DNA of 64,000 bases from TMED27 sp050633165 (GCA_050633165.1 JBOEFZ010000014.1:1-64000); one strand, 5' to 3'. Shown: positions 42,432 to 52,175, counted from the first letter of the stretch. The notes: a model not told the origin generated them from the sequence alone. A program made the numbers and translations.

Positions 42432-43019
42432 ATGAGCAACGTGATTTTAACATTTGCACTTGCCTATCTGATTGGCTCGATTCCGTTTGGGTTTCTTTTA
42501 ACCAAGTTTTTTGCCAAGCAAGATATTCGCGATATTGGATCGGGTAATATCGGGGCGACGAATGTTTTGCGGACAGGGAATAAGGCGCTGGCGGCCTTGA
42601 CCTTGATTTTAGATGGCGGAAAAGGTGCGTTTGCAGTTTTCATCTTGCCGTTTCTGCTGCCTTTTGGTGTTTCACCGCTTGCTATTGGATTGTTTGCGAT
42701 GATCGGGCATTGCTTCCCCATTTGGTTGAAGTTTAAGGGTGGTAAGGGCGTTGCGACGAGCCTTGGGGTATTGCTCGCGGCGGCTCCTTGGGTTGGGTTG
42801 GCGGCTTGCGGAGCGTGGCTCGCGAGCGCATTTTTGTTTCGGATTTCATCGCTGGCGGCGTTGGTGGCGATTGGGTTGGCGCCTTTGTTTGCGTTCTTTA
42901 TTTATGGGGCGGTTCCGGCGGGGATTTGTGCGGTGATTGCGGCGCTTGTCTTTTGGCGGCACAAGGATAATATTGCGCGGCTTTTGAAGGGTGAAGAGCC
43001 GAAGATTGGGAAGAAATGA
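42432..43019 (+). CDS. plsY: Acyl-phosphate:glycerol-3-phosphate acyltransferase
   Basis: Makes lysophosphatidate from acyl phosphate and glycerol 3-phosphate at the inner membrane. 195 residues with about five to seven hydrophobic segments. The conserved cytoplasmic loops are GSIPFGFLLTKFF, GSGNIGATNVLRTGN and GHCFPIWLKFKGGKG, the last with the phosphate-binding KGGKG. It lies between pyrB and dprA in the usual alphaproteobacterial order. Confidence 0.94.
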   Translation: MSNVILTFALAYLIGSIPFGFLLTKFFAKQDIRDIGSGNIGATNVLRTGNKALAALTLILDGGKGAFAVFILPFLLPFGVSPLAIGLFAMIGHCFPIWLKFKGGKGVATSLGVLLAAAPWVGLAACGAWLASAFLFRISSLAALVAIGLAPLFAFFIYGAVPAGICAVIAALVFWRHKDNIARLLKGEEPKIGKK

Positions 43020-43027
43020 AAAAAGGG

Positions 43028-43110
43028 AAAACCACCAAGACACCAAGGCGCCAAGTTTAAAAATGATGCCTGCGGCGCTTTTTCTTGGTGGCTTTGTGCC
43101 TTGATGGTTT
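43028..43110. repeat. AACCACCAAGACACC palindromic repeat
   Basis: Opens AAACCACCAAGACACCAAGG and closes with GTGCCTTGATGGTTT. It includes the word GCCTGCGGCGCTT that recurs at 62159 and 63039. A sister copy is at 60140-60218. It lies between plsY and dprA. Confidence 0.85.
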
Positions 43111-43121
43111 AAAAAATAACG

Positions 43122-44258
43122 ATGTTCAATAAAAAGAAAAATGTGGTTTTGCCTGATACCGAGAAGCTCAATTGGCTGCGGTTGTTTCGGACCGAGGGGA
43201 TTGGGCCGATTACGTTTTATAAGTTGATTGACCGGTTTGGGTCGGCGGGGGCGGCGCTTGATGCTTTGCCGGAGATGGCAGCGCGGGGTGGGCGGAAGAA
43301 GCCTTTACGCGCCCCTGCTCCATCCGTGATTGAGCGGGAGTATGAGGGGTTGGCGGCGCTTGGCGGGGATATATTGACCGCCGCGTGCGAGTATTATCCG
43401 GATCATTTACGCGCGTGCGAGGATGCGCCGCCTGTGCTTTCTTATATGGGGAACCCTGCCCTACTCTCGCGCAGCTGTATTGCCATGGTGGGGGCGCGGA
43501 ATGCATCTATTAACGGGCGGAAATTGGCGGAGAAGCTGGCCTATGATTTGGGCGCGCGGGGGCAGGCTGTGGCCTCCGGCCTTGCACGCGGGATTGATAC
43601 GGCGGCGCATAAGGGGGCGATCGGCAGTGGCACGATTGCCGTTGTCGCGGGTGGAATTGATGATATTTACCCGCCGGAGAATGCGGGGCTTTATGAGGAG
43701 ATTAAGGCGCGGGGATTGATTTTGGCGGAAAGCCCGCTTGGGCAAAAGCCGTTTGCGCAGAGCTTTCCCAAGCGTAACCGCATCGTATCGGGGATTTCAC
43801 GCGCGACGATTGTTGTTGAGGCGACGCAGCGATCGGGCAGCCTGATTACCGCGCGGTTGGCGGGGGAGCAAGGGCGGGAGGTTATGGCCGTGCCCGGATC
43901 GCCGCTTGATCCACGCGCATCGGGGCCGAACCATTTGATCCGTGAGGGGGCGAATTTGGTGCGGCATGCGGATGATGTTTTGGAGATTTTGATGAGTTTT
44001 GAGGGGAGTGGCTTTCGCGAGCCGCCGCCCGCCCCTGCGAATTTTGAAATGCCGGTGGCGGGGGATGATGAGCTGCCTGAAAACGGGCATGAAATCATTT
44101 TGGATCAGCTTTCCTTCACGCCCGTTTCAGTTGACGAACTTATAAGAGCGTGTCATATGAGCATTCCGGTGTTGCAAACTTTGCTGCTGGAATTAGAGAT
44201 TGCCGGTCGCGTGAAACGCTTGGCTGGCAATCGAATTAGCCTTTTGAAAATGGAATAA
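43122..44258 (+). CDS. dprA: DNA-processing protein DprA
   Basis: Loads RecA onto single-stranded DNA taken up in transformation. 378 residues. An N-terminal helical domain (WLRLFRTEGIGPITFYKLI) leads into the Rossmann-like core. That core has MVGARNASINGRKLAEKLA, SGLARGIDTAAHKGAI, FPKRNRIVSGISRATIVVEA and SGSLITARLAGEQGREVMAVPG. A C-terminal winged-helix domain follows (QLSFTPVSVDELIRAC). Adjacent to topA with a four-base gap. Its presence suggests DNA uptake is possible, and the type IV pilus locus nearby might serve that. Confidence 0.94.
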   Translation: MFNKKKNVVLPDTEKLNWLRLFRTEGIGPITFYKLIDRFGSAGAALDALPEMAARGGRKKPLRAPAPSVIEREYEGLAALGGDILTAACEYYPDHLRACEDAPPVLSYMGNPALLSRSCIAMVGARNASINGRKLAEKLAYDLGARGQAVASGLARGIDTAAHKGAIGSGTIAVVAGGIDDIYPPENAGLYEEIKARGLILAESPLGQKPFAQSFPKRNRIVSGISRATIVVEATQRSGSLITARLAGEQGREVMAVPGSPLDPRASGPNHLIREGANLVRHADDVLEILMSFEGSGFREPPPAPANFEMPVAGDDELPENGHEIILDQLSFTPVSVDELIRACHMSIPVLQTLLLELEIAGRVKRLAGNRISLLKME

Positions 44259-44262
44259 TTTC

Positions 44263-46809
44263 GTGAGTGCAGAGAATTTAGTCATTGTGGAGTCTCCGGC
44301 CAAAGCCAAGAAAATTGGTGGATATTTGGGGAGTGATTATGAGGTTTTAGCCTCGTTCGGGCATGTACGGGATTTGGTGAATAAAGATGGCTCCGTCCTA
44401 CCCGATGACAACTTTGCGATGAAGTGGGAGCTTGGGGAGCGATCAGCCAAGCATGTGAATGACATTAAGCGCGCGGTGAAAAAAGCGCGTTGTGTATGGC
44501 TCGCACCGGATCCGGATCGCGAAGGGGAAGCGATTGCGTGGCATATTCAGGAAATTTTACAAGAAAACGATTTATTGGCGGGTAAAGAGGTTAAGCGGGT
44601 GGCGTTTAACGAGATTACCAAAAAGGCGATTTTAGAGGCGTTTGATAATTCGCGGCAACTGGATACGCCGCTGGTTGAGGCGTATTTGGCGCGGCGGGCG
44701 TTGGATTATCTGGTTGGGTTTAACCTTTCTCCTGTTTTATGGCGGAAATTGCCGGGATCGCGGTCTGCGGGGCGGGTGCAATCGGTTGCGCTGCGCCTTA
44801 TATGTGAGCGCGAGGCGGAGATCGAGATTTTCAAGGCCGATGAATATTGGTCGATCGAGACGAAGATGCACACGGCGGATGGTGTGCCGTTTATGGCGCG
44901 TTTGACGCATTTATCGGGCAATAAGCTCGGGAAGTTGGATATTGGATCGGAAGCGGATGCTAAAGCTGCGGAGGAGCGGATCAGGAATAAGGCGCTCTCG
45001 ATCCAGAAGATCGAGCGCAAGGAACGCCGCCGTTCGCCGGCTGCGCCGTTTATTACCTCTAGCCTTCAGATGGAGGCATCGCGAAAATTGGGAATGAGTG
45101 CGTCGCAGACGATGCGATGCGCGCAGAGCCTTTATGAGGCGGGTTTTATTACCTATATGCGTACGGACGGGACGACTTTGTCCGAGGATGCGGTGGCGCA
45201 ATCACGCAGTGTGATTAAGTCTGAGTATGGCGGGAATTACCTGCCTTCCGCGCCGCGACTATATAAATCCAAGGCGAAGAATGCGCAAGAGGCGCATGAG
45301 GCGATTCGCCCCACCGATCTTTCGAAAATTCCAGGGCGCAAAGGTAGCCCGATGGGAGATGAGAAGGAGCGCCGTTTGTATGAGCTTATCTGGAAGCGGA
45401 CAATTGCGAGCCAGATGGAAAATGCGATTATGGATCAAATGGCGGTCGATATTTCGGACGGGACGGATGATGTTGTTTTGCGGGCGAATGGGTCGGTTGT
45501 GAAATTTGATGGTTTCCTCACCCTTTATACCGAGAGCACGGATGACGATGACAAGCCCGCAGACGATAAGGATCGCCGCTTGCCGCCGATGAATGAGGGG
45601 GAGAAGGCGAAGCTTGTGGATGTGAAGCCGGAGCAACATTTCACGCAACCTCCGCCGCGCTATTCCGAGGCTACGCTTGTTAAAGCGCTTGAGGAGATGG
45701 GGATTGGGCGGCCTTCGACTTATGCCTCGATCATGCAGGTTTTGCGGGATCGGAATTATGTTTCGATGGAAAGCAGGCGCTTTGTGCCCGGGGATCGCGG
45801 GCGTGTGGTGACGACGTTTTTGACGAAGTTCTTTGCCAAATATGTGGATTATGATTTTACCGCTAATCTCGAGGAAGAGTTAGACGCGATTGCCGGTGGG
45901 CATGTGAATTGGACGGAGATGCTGCGGCAGTTCTGGGTTGATTTTATTGCCGCGGTGGATGGCGCGAAGGGGCTTACGATCACCGAAGTGATTGATTATC
46001 TGGATGAAGATTTAGGGCCGCATTTCTTTCCCGAAGGGGATGAAAGCCGTAAATGTATGGCGTGTAAAGATACACATGGTAATGGGCGTTTGGGCTTGAA
46101 ATTGGGTAAGTTTGGCGCGTTTATCGGGTGCTCGAATTACAATGACGGGTGTAAATTTACCAAGCCGCTTGTTGTGCCGGATGGGGATGAAGATGCGGCA
46201 TTGGCGGCATTGGCGAATGAGCCGAAAGTTCTGGGTGAGGAGCCGGGGACGGGGCGGAGTGTAACATTGCGCCGTGGGCCGTATGGCCCGTATGTGCAGA
46301 TTGATCCTGCGCCGGATACTGCCGAGGCGGAGGCGGAGCGCATGAAAGAATATGACGCGGATATTGAGGCGTGGAAAGAAGCCAAGAAAGTGGCAAAGGC
46401 CGCAGGTGAGAAAGCCCCGCGCAAGCCGCCAAAGCCAAAAGCGCCCAAGCCAAAGCGCCAAGGTTTGCCAAAGGGCTTATCCCCTGCGGATGTGGATTTG
46501 GAAAAGGCGTTATCGTTATTGGCGTTGCCGCGTGATGTTGGCGCGCATCCGGAGACAGGCAAGATGATCAAGGCGGGCATCGGGCGTTTCGGGCCATTTG
46601 TGATGCATGACGGAAAATTTGCGAGTTTGCAAAAAGATGATGACGTGATGCATATCGGCATGAACCGCGCGATGGAGCTAATCGCGATTAAAGCGCAGCG
46701 TGACGAGGCCAAAGCCGCGAAGGCGGCGGAGAAAGAAGCGGCGGGTGGCGCGAAGGCGAAGAAGAAAGCGCCAGCGAAGAAAAAGAAGGCTACGGGGAAG
46801 AAGAAGTGA
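44263..46809 (+). CDS. topA: DNA topoisomerase I
   Basis: Relaxes negative supercoils through a tyrosine-DNA link. 848 residues, GTG start at 44263. The TOPRIM domain shows VIVESPAKAKKIGGYL and the metal site APDPDREGEAIAWH. RRALDYLVGFNLSP and the catalytic tyrosine in FITYMRTDGTTLS follow. One C-terminal zinc-ribbon repeat has CMACKDTHGNG and GCSNYNDGC. Further topoisomerase repeat units and a Lys/Ala-rich tail of about 40 residues end the protein. Confidence 0.96.
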   Translation: MSAENLVIVESPAKAKKIGGYLGSDYEVLASFGHVRDLVNKDGSVLPDDNFAMKWELGERSAKHVNDIKRAVKKARCVWLAPDPDREGEAIAWHIQEILQENDLLAGKEVKRVAFNEITKKAILEAFDNSRQLDTPLVEAYLARRALDYLVGFNLSPVLWRKLPGSRSAGRVQSVALRLICEREAEIEIFKADEYWSIETKMHTADGVPFMARLTHLSGNKLGKLDIGSEADAKAAEERIRNKALSIQKIERKERRRSPAAPFITSSLQMEASRKLGMSASQTMRCAQSLYEAGFITYMRTDGTTLSEDAVAQSRSVIKSEYGGNYLPSAPRLYKSKAKNAQEAHEAIRPTDLSKIPGRKGSPMGDEKERRLYELIWKRTIASQMENAIMDQMAVDISDGTDDVVLRANGSVVKFDGFLTLYTESTDDDDKPADDKDRRLPPMNEGEKAKLVDVKPEQHFTQPPPRYSEATLVKALEEMGIGRPSTYASIMQVLRDRNYVSMESRRFVPGDRGRVVTTFLTKFFAKYVDYDFTANLEEELDAIAGGHVNWTEMLRQFWVDFIAAVDGAKGLTITEVIDYLDEDLGPHFFPEGDESRKCMACKDTHGNGRLGLKLGKFGAFIGCSNYNDGCKFTKPLVVPDGDEDAALAALANEPKVLGEEPGTGRSVTLRRGPYGPYVQIDPAPDTAEAEAERMKEYDADIEAWKEAKKVAKAAGEKAPRKPPKPKAPKPKRQGLPKGLSPADVDLEKALSLLALPRDVGAHPETGKMIKAGIGRFGPFVMHDGKFASLQKDDDVMHIGMNRAMELIAIKAQRDEAKAAKAAEKEAAGGAKAKKKAPAKKKKATGKKK

Positions 46810-46859
46810 TGACTTTAAACCGCAGATAAACGTAGATAACAATCTGCACTTAATTAAAT

Positions 46860-47264
46860 TTATAACCCCAATACGCGATGCGCTGGATCCCATGCCGCCA
46901 TGGCCGCTCCTTCAGAATGCCTTAAGACACCTTCTACAATTTTCATTGTGAACAGCCTTGTGTGAGGGTCAACGCCCTCAGCACGAAGCGTTTCTTCAGC
47001 ATATTGCTGCGCTTCTTCCTTTGTTTCAATGATTCCAAATGTTTCATCTTTAGCAAGCAACTCAAATGCTTTTTTCACCGCATCCGAATGCACCCCTTTT
47101 GAGTTTTGAACCGTTTCGTTACGAATGCGGAACGATTCAACAATACGTTCCTCATAGGGTTTTTTTATAAAACTTTTGATATGAGCAGCAGCTCTCTCAA
47201 GTTGTTCTCTTGCATTTGCTGCGGCTTTTTCTGCGGGGCTTAATATTTTTGGTGGTCTTGCCAT
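46860..47264 (-). CDS. Hypothetical protein between topA and rnr, opposite strand
   Basis: About 134 residues, family not recognised. Predicted mostly helical (KAAANAREQLERAAAHIKSFI; DAVKKAFELLAKDETFGI; EEAQQYAEETL) with a basic MARPPK start. No signal peptide. It is more AT-rich than the GC-rich genes around it, lies on the other strand and breaks the topA-rnr order, so it looks like an insertion. The TAAACCGCAGATAAACG unit near 46815 sits at its 3' side. Confidence 0.65.
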   Translation of the reverse strand: MARPPKILSPAEKAAANAREQLERAAAHIKSFIKKPYEERIVESFRIRNETVQNSKGVHSDAVKKAFELLAKDETFGIIETKEEAQQYAEETLRAEGVDPHTRLFTMKIVEGVLRHSEGAAMAAWDPAHRVLGL

Positions 47265-47522
47265 GTGTAATCTCCTGCCAATACCAATAAATATGAAAAA
47301 ACAATACGTCAACAGAAAATATGTTTTGTTTATTCTGTGTGGGGTGTGTATAAGGGGGTATGGTATTAGACCATCACAGATTTAAAGTTTACAAAATTCC
47401 CCATACATTATTAACCCATAGAGAATAAATGCAGATGCGTCTTTTTTTTAAAAAGACGATATATCGCGCTCTGTCTATGATGTATGCACAAACGTGCTTT
47501 TGAGCACAGAAAAGATAATAAA
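47265..47522. other. AT-rich intergenic region upstream of rnr
   Basis: Non-coding, 258 bases. It must carry the divergent promoters for rnr and the small minus-strand gene. A hairpin CGTCTTTTT-TTT-AAAAAGACG lies at 47438-47458, about 65 bases before the rnr start; it could be a terminator or a leader structure. No clear sigma-70 pair found. Confidence 0.5.
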
Positions 47523-49814
47523 ATGGCATTAGACCAATCAGAAATATTAAAATTTATACAATCCTCCCCCAACCCCGTGACCAAGCGCGAAGTCGCCAAG
47601 GCGTTCGGGATTAAGGGCGGTGAGAATCGGGTGGCGATGAAGCAGATTCTTAAGCATCTTGAGAAAGACGGCGTGATATTGAAGCAAGCGGGTGGCGTTT
47701 ACAGCGTGCCTGATGGCTTGCCGAATGTCTCCGTTGTTCAGGTTTGCGAGATTACAACGGATGGCGATGTGTTTGCCGCCCTGCCGGAATGGAATGCGGA
47801 GATACGCGGGGCGCAACCGCGGATCGAGATTGTGCCGGATAAGAAACATTTCCCGAAATTGAGTGAGAATAGCCGTGCGTTGGTGCGGTTATCGCGGCAA
47901 TCGGACGGGAATAATGCCGATTGGTACGAGGCGCGGATTATCAAGGTGATTGACCGCGAGGATAGCGGGCGGATTATTGGAATGCTTCAATATAACAAGC
48001 ATGGCCCGATCCTCGCGCCCGCCGATAAGAAGGCGAAATATGATTTTGATGTGAATCCTGCCGATTTGAATGGGGCGAAGGATGGGGATTTGGTTGTGGG
48101 GGAGGTTCTGCCGTCTCGCGGCCTAAAGCGCAAAAAGGTCAAGATTGCCGAGGTGATTGGGCGGCAAGGCGATCCGCGTACGATTAGCATTTTATCCCTG
48201 CATGAGGCAGGATTGCGGGAAGGCTTTCCCGATGCAGTTTTGAAGGATGCGGAGGGGCTTAAGGTTCCCGAGCTTGGGAAGCGTGAGGATTTACGGGATA
48301 TTCCGCTTGTTACCATTGATGGTGCGGATGCGCGGGATTATGACGATGCGGTTTATGCGGAAAAGCAAAAGGATGGTGGCTTTCACCTGATCGTTGCGAT
48401 TGCGGATGTGTCATTTTATGTGCGCGAGGGAACGGCATTGGATGATGAGGCGCAACGGCGGGGGAATTCGACCTATTTTCCGGATCGGGTTGTGCCGATG
48501 CTGCCGGAGGCGTTGTCGAATGATTTATGCTCGCTTGTGCCGCATCAGCCGCGAGCCTGTATGGTTGCGCATATGTGGATTGATGCGGAGGGGCGGCTGA
48601 CCGAATATAAATTTGTGCGCGGATTGATGCAATCGCATGCGCGCCTTACCTATGAGCAGGTGCAGGCAGCGCGGGATGGGGTTAAGGATGACCTGACCAC
48701 GCCGTTGATGGATGATGTGATTAACCCGCTCTACGCGGCTTATGCGGTGCTTGACAAAGCGCGGCAAAAACGCGGCGCGTTGGATTTGGATTTGCCAGAG
48801 CGGCGCGTGGTGATTGACGATAAGGGCAATATGAGCGGCGTTGTGACGCGTGACCGCCTTGATGCGCATAAGCTGATCGAAGAATTTATGATTTTGGCCA
48901 ATGTCGCGGCGGCCAAAGCGATTGAGGATAAACGTGACCCGAAGGCGTTTCCATGCGTGTATCGTGTCCATGATACGCCGAGCCTGGATAAGCTGGATTC
49001 CGTGCGGGAATTTGTGGAGAGTTTCGGGATTTCTATGCCCAAGGGGCAAATCGTACAGCCATCCTCGATTAACGGGGTTTTGCGCCAAGCCAGCAAGTTG
49101 GAATATTCGCATCTCATCTCTATTACGATTCTACGCAGTCAATCACAGGCCGTTTATGCCACGCAAAATATCGGGCATTTCGGGTTAGCCTTAGAGAAAT
49201 ATGCGCACTTCACCTCGCCCATTCGCCGTTATGCGGATTTGTTGGTGCATCGTAGCCTTGTGAATGCTTATGGGCTTGGTAAAGGCGGGCTTAGCGATGG
49301 GGAGATTGCGCGTCTGGATGAGATTGCGCAGCATATCTCAACGACCGAGCGCACATCCATGGTGGCGGAGCGCAGCGCGACAGATCGCTTTACGGCGGCG
49401 TATTTATCCGAGAAAATCGGCGCGGAGTTTAGCGGGCGGATTAATGGCGTGACGCGGTTCGGCTTGTTTGTGACCCTCACCGAGAGCGGCGCGGACGGGA
49501 TTGTGCCGATGCGGAGTTTGAAGAATGATTTCTTTGAGCATGATGAGGGTCAACACGCCCTGATCGGGAAGCGCACGGGGATTGTTTACCGCATGGGGGC
49601 GAATGTTACGGTGCGCCTTAAGGAAGCCGATGGCTTGACCGGCTCTTGCGTCCTCGAAATGGCGGGAGATAGCGTTAATGGCGCGGATATTGAGGGGTTG
49701 GTGTTTAAGAGTAAAAAGCGGGAGTTTAAGCATAAAGGGAAGCCACAAGGGCGCAAAGGCGGACGAGGAGGAGGAAATCGAGATTTCAAGAAAGGTAAGC
49801 GCCGTCGTTCGTAA
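47523..49814 (+). CDS. rnr: Ribonuclease R
   Basis: Processive 3'-5' exoribonuclease that degrades structured RNA. About 763 residues from the ATG at 47523. Order: N-terminal winged helix (KREVAKAFGIKGGENRVAMK), cold-shock-like domains, RNB domain and S1 domain. The RNB domain has DGADARDYDDAVYA, whose aspartates hold the metal, and RRGNSTYFPDRVVPMLP. The S1 domain contains GRINGVTRFGLFVTL. A basic Lys/Arg/Gly-rich tail ends it. An earlier in-frame ATG at 47484 lies in the AT-rich leader and is less likely. Confidence 0.96.
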   Translation: MALDQSEILKFIQSSPNPVTKREVAKAFGIKGGENRVAMKQILKHLEKDGVILKQAGGVYSVPDGLPNVSVVQVCEITTDGDVFAALPEWNAEIRGAQPRIEIVPDKKHFPKLSENSRALVRLSRQSDGNNADWYEARIIKVIDREDSGRIIGMLQYNKHGPILAPADKKAKYDFDVNPADLNGAKDGDLVVGEVLPSRGLKRKKVKIAEVIGRQGDPRTISILSLHEAGLREGFPDAVLKDAEGLKVPELGKREDLRDIPLVTIDGADARDYDDAVYAEKQKDGGFHLIVAIADVSFYVREGTALDDEAQRRGNSTYFPDRVVPMLPEALSNDLCSLVPHQPRACMVAHMWIDAEGRLTEYKFVRGLMQSHARLTYEQVQAARDGVKDDLTTPLMDDVINPLYAAYAVLDKARQKRGALDLDLPERRVVIDDKGNMSGVVTRDRLDAHKLIEEFMILANVAAAKAIEDKRDPKAFPCVYRVHDTPSLDKLDSVREFVESFGISMPKGQIVQPSSINGVLRQASKLEYSHLISITILRSQSQAVYATQNIGHFGLALEKYAHFTSPIRRYADLLVHRSLVNAYGLGKGGLSDGEIARLDEIAQHISTTERTSMVAERSATDRFTAAYLSEKIGAEFSGRINGVTRFGLFVTLTESGADGIVPMRSLKNDFFEHDEGQHALIGKRTGIVYRMGANVTVRLKEADGLTGSCVLEMAGDSVNGADIEGLVFKSKKREFKHKGKPQGRKGGRGGGNRDFKKGKRRRS

Positions 49815-49823
49815 GATTTTATG

Positions 49824-49852
49824 TTGACAGTACTTGTGAAACCCTGCATAAA
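49824..49852 (+). promoter_or_regulatory. Sigma-70-type promoter for rpmG
   Basis: TTGACA as -35 at 49824, 17-base spacer, CATAAA as -10 at 49847. It lies ten bases after the rnr stop and 33 bases before the rpmG start, which has AAGGAA as ribosome-binding site. Confidence 0.7.
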
Positions 49853-49884
49853 GCCGTTTCAGAATTAATGAAGGAATTTTAATT

Positions 49885-50094
49885 ATGGCAGCAAAGAGTA
49901 AAAAGCGCCTCAAAGTGAGACTGGAAAGCGAAGCTGGTACTGGGTATCGTTATTACGCTATTCGTAACACTTCCGCGGAATACAAAATTCGTAAGAAGAA
50001 ATATGATCCTTGGGCAACCAATGAGCAAACAGGAAAGCGCGGGGCGCATGTCTGGTTCGTAGAGAAGAAGATGCCACCGTCCAAGAAAAACTAA
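49885..50094 (+). CDS. rpmG: 50S ribosomal protein L33
   Basis: 69 residues, longer than the usual 50-55. The L33 core is recognisable in RLKVRLESEAGTGYRYYAIRN, seen as KVRLxSxAxTGYxY, and KKYDPWA. No zinc-binding cysteines, so it is the zinc-free form. The extra residues are a basic C-terminal tail (FVEKKMPPSKKN) and a short insertion (TNEQTGKRGAHVW). It has its own promoter and a strong terminator. Confidence 0.85.
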   Translation: MAAKSKKRLKVRLESEAGTGYRYYAIRNTSAEYKIRKKKYDPWATNEQTGKRGAHVWFVEKKMPPSKKN

Positions 50095-50122
50095 TTATTG
50101 TTTTTCTATCGCAATGCTTATC

Positions 50123-50157
50123 AAAAGCGCCCGTCGAAAGATTGGCGCTTTTATTTT
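50123..50157 (+). terminator. Intrinsic terminator of rpmG
   Basis: AAAAGCGCC (50123-50131) pairs perfectly with GGCGCTTTT (50144-50152), followed by ATTTT. Confidence 0.85.
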
Positions 50158-50225
50158 GCCTCGCGCAGCTGCGCTGCTCCGGCGGGGCGTGCGAAAGCAC
50201 GGGGCGCAGTCGCGCCCGTTGGGTT
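50158..50225. repeat. GCCTCGCGCAGC repeat
   Basis: Same ordered words as 83-152 and 26114-26180: GCCTCGCGCAGCTGCGCTGC, CTCCGGCGGGGCGTGCG, GGGGCGCAGTCGCGCCC. It begins at the end of the rpmG terminator. Confidence 0.85.
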
Positions 50226-50250
50226 ATAGGATAGAAATTGTTTATAAAAA

Positions 50251-50350
50251 CGTCATTGCGAGGAGCGGCAGCGACGCGGCAATCCAGCTCCTGCACTACC
50301 GGGTACAACAGGTGATGGATTGCTTCAGCACTGCGTGCTTCGCAATGACG
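50251..50350. repeat. CGTCATTGCGAG palindromic repeat
   Basis: Opens CGTCATTGCGAGGAGCGGC and closes CTTCGCAATGACG, with GGCAATCCAG and TGGATTGC inside. It is a close sister of 2720-2821 and 7104-7197. It lies just upstream of the ABC exporter. Confidence 0.88.
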
Positions 50351-50366
50351 GGATAGAGTTAAAATT

Positions 50367-52175
50367 ATGTTTAAAGAGAATAAAGACACGAAATACGTTC
50401 ATAATTACACGCCGGATTTAAGGATTCCGCGCGGGCTGTTTTCTTATGCGCGGATGGTGGTGGCACGGAACCCGCGTATGTGGGCATTTATGTTGCTGAC
50501 CGATATTTTGCACGGCATTCGGTATCCAATTGCGTTTTTCCTGATGGGGCAGATTGTGAATATCCTGACGACTCTGCCTGCGGGGAGTAATGTTCCGCGT
50601 GATGCGTGGGTTTATACGGGTTTGATTTGTGCGGTGCTTTTGATTGGGGAGTTGGCGCATGCCATTCCGCATTATTGGACGTTTAATTGGTGGAAACGCG
50701 CGCGGGCGGAGCTGCGCTCGGATCTTTTTGCCTATACGCTCAAACATTCCTATACCTATTTTCAAAATCGTTTTGCGGGGTCTTTGGCACGTAAGGTTAC
50801 CGAAGGGATTGAAAAGGCGCTTGTGCTGCAAGAGCAAGTACGCTGGCAGATTATGCTACCGCTTGTGAATATGGTGACGTCGGGCATTGTCTTGATGACG
50901 ATTTCTGCGCTATTTGGTTCTTTAGCATGCGGATTTGTTGCGATTATTTTGATTCCTGTATTTTTGAAATTGCAGAAATTACAGGTTAAATCACGTGAGT
51001 TTGCGGATCGGTGTTCCGATGTAACGGGACAGGTTGTTGATAGTTTGACCAATATTGCATCCGTTAAATCCTATGCCCAAGAAGCACGGGAAATGGAGGA
51101 GCATACCCGCGTATCCGAAGCTCAGATGAAGGCATGGCACAAATTGCTGCGGGTTTTCTTACTGATGGATAATTATCGGCGGGCTACCTTTGTCATGTTT
51201 GGAACGGGGATGATGGCGCTGTGCCTGCTAAAGTGGCAGAGCGGCGTGATTACGTTGGGCGATATTGCGACGATTATGGGGATTGCGTTTAATTTCACCT
51301 CGGTTGCATGGCATTTGAGCAGTGGGCTTATTCATACGACGGAATCGCTTGGCTATCTCAATGACTCGCTTAGCACGCTTATTCATCCGCATGAGGTTGA
51401 GGATGCGGACGGGGCGGCGGCGCTTGATTTACGGCGTGGGGAGATTGTGTTTAATGGGGTTTCGTTTGAATACCCGAATAAGCCGGTGTTTGATGGTTTA
51501 ACGCTTAACATTCCCGCCGGACAACGGGTGGGTTTGATTGGGCCTTCGGGGTCGGGGAAATCGACCTTTGTGAATTTGATCCAGCGGTTTTTTGATGTTG
51601 ATGCGGGGCGCATCGAGATTGACGGGCAGGATATTTGCGAGGTTACGCAAGAAAGCTTGCGCCGGAATATTGCCGTGATTCCGCAGGATACGGCGCTGTT
51701 TCATCGCACGTTGATGGAGAATATTCGCTATGGGCGGCTTGATGCGAGTGATGAGGAAGTGATTGAGGCGGCGCGGCGGGCGCATGCGTTGGAGTTTATT
51801 GAGGAATTGCCTGAAGGGTTTGAGACGATGGTCGGAGAGCGCGGCGTGAAGCTATCGGGTGGGCAGCGGCAGCGGATTGCGATTGCACGGGCGATTTTGA
51901 AGGATGCGCCGATTTTGATTTTGGATGAGGCCACATCAGCACTGGATAGCGAGTCTGAGAAGCTTTTGCAGGCTTCGTTGGAGGAGCTGATGCAGGGTAA
52001 AACTGTGATTGCGGTGGCGCATCGGCTATCCACCATTAGCCACCTTGATCGCTTGCTCGTCATGCAAAACGGTACGGTGGTTGAGGATGGTAGCCATGAT
52101 GAATTGCTGGCGGCGGACGGACTTTATGAGCGGCTTTGGGGTATGCAATCGGGTGGGTTTTTGAAGTTGGATTAA
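50367..52175 (+). CDS. ABC exporter, fused membrane and ATPase domains
   Basis: 602 residues. About six membrane helices in residues 30-320, then a nucleotide-binding domain. The latter has Walker A GPSGSGKST, Q-loop IPQDTALFHRTL, signature LSGGQRQRIAIARAIL, Walker B ILILDEATSALD and H-loop VAHRLSTI. It works as a dimer, pumping lipids, drugs or peptides outward. MsbA-like in size, but the substrate is unknown. It stands alone, with repeats on both sides. Confidence 0.9.
   Translation: MFKENKDTKYVHNYTPDLRIPRGLFSYARMVVARNPRMWAFMLLTDILHGIRYPIAFFLMGQIVNILTTLPAGSNVPRDAWVYTGLICAVLLIGELAHAIPHYWTFNWWKRARAELRSDLFAYTLKHSYTYFQNRFAGSLARKVTEGIEKALVLQEQVRWQIMLPLVNMVTSGIVLMTISALFGSLACGFVAIILIPVFLKLQKLQVKSREFADRCSDVTGQVVDSLTNIASVKSYAQEAREMEEHTRVSEAQMKAWHKLLRVFLLMDNYRRATFVMFGTGMMALCLLKWQSGVITLGDIATIMGIAFNFTSVAWHLSSGLIHTTESLGYLNDSLSTLIHPHEVEDADGAAALDLRRGEIVFNGVSFEYPNKPVFDGLTLNIPAGQRVGLIGPSGSGKSTFVNLIQRFFDVDAGRIEIDGQDICEVTQESLRRNIAVIPQDTALFHRTLMENIRYGRLDASDEEVIEAARRAHALEFIEELPEGFETMVGERGVKLSGGQRQRIAIARAILKDAPILILDEATSALDSESEKLLQASLEELMQGKTVIAVAHRLSTISHLDRLLVMQNGTVVEDGSHDELLAADGLYERLWGMQSGGFLKLD

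Noticed and set aside
47438..47458. Hairpin as terminator of the minus-strand gene or topA
   Set aside because: It is upstream of both rnr and the minus-strand gene, so it ends neither; kept only as a note on the intergenic region.
49958..50389. Minus-strand 143-codon frame after rpmG
   Set aside because: Made mostly of translated repeats at 50158 and 50251 plus the rpmG antisense; no independent support.
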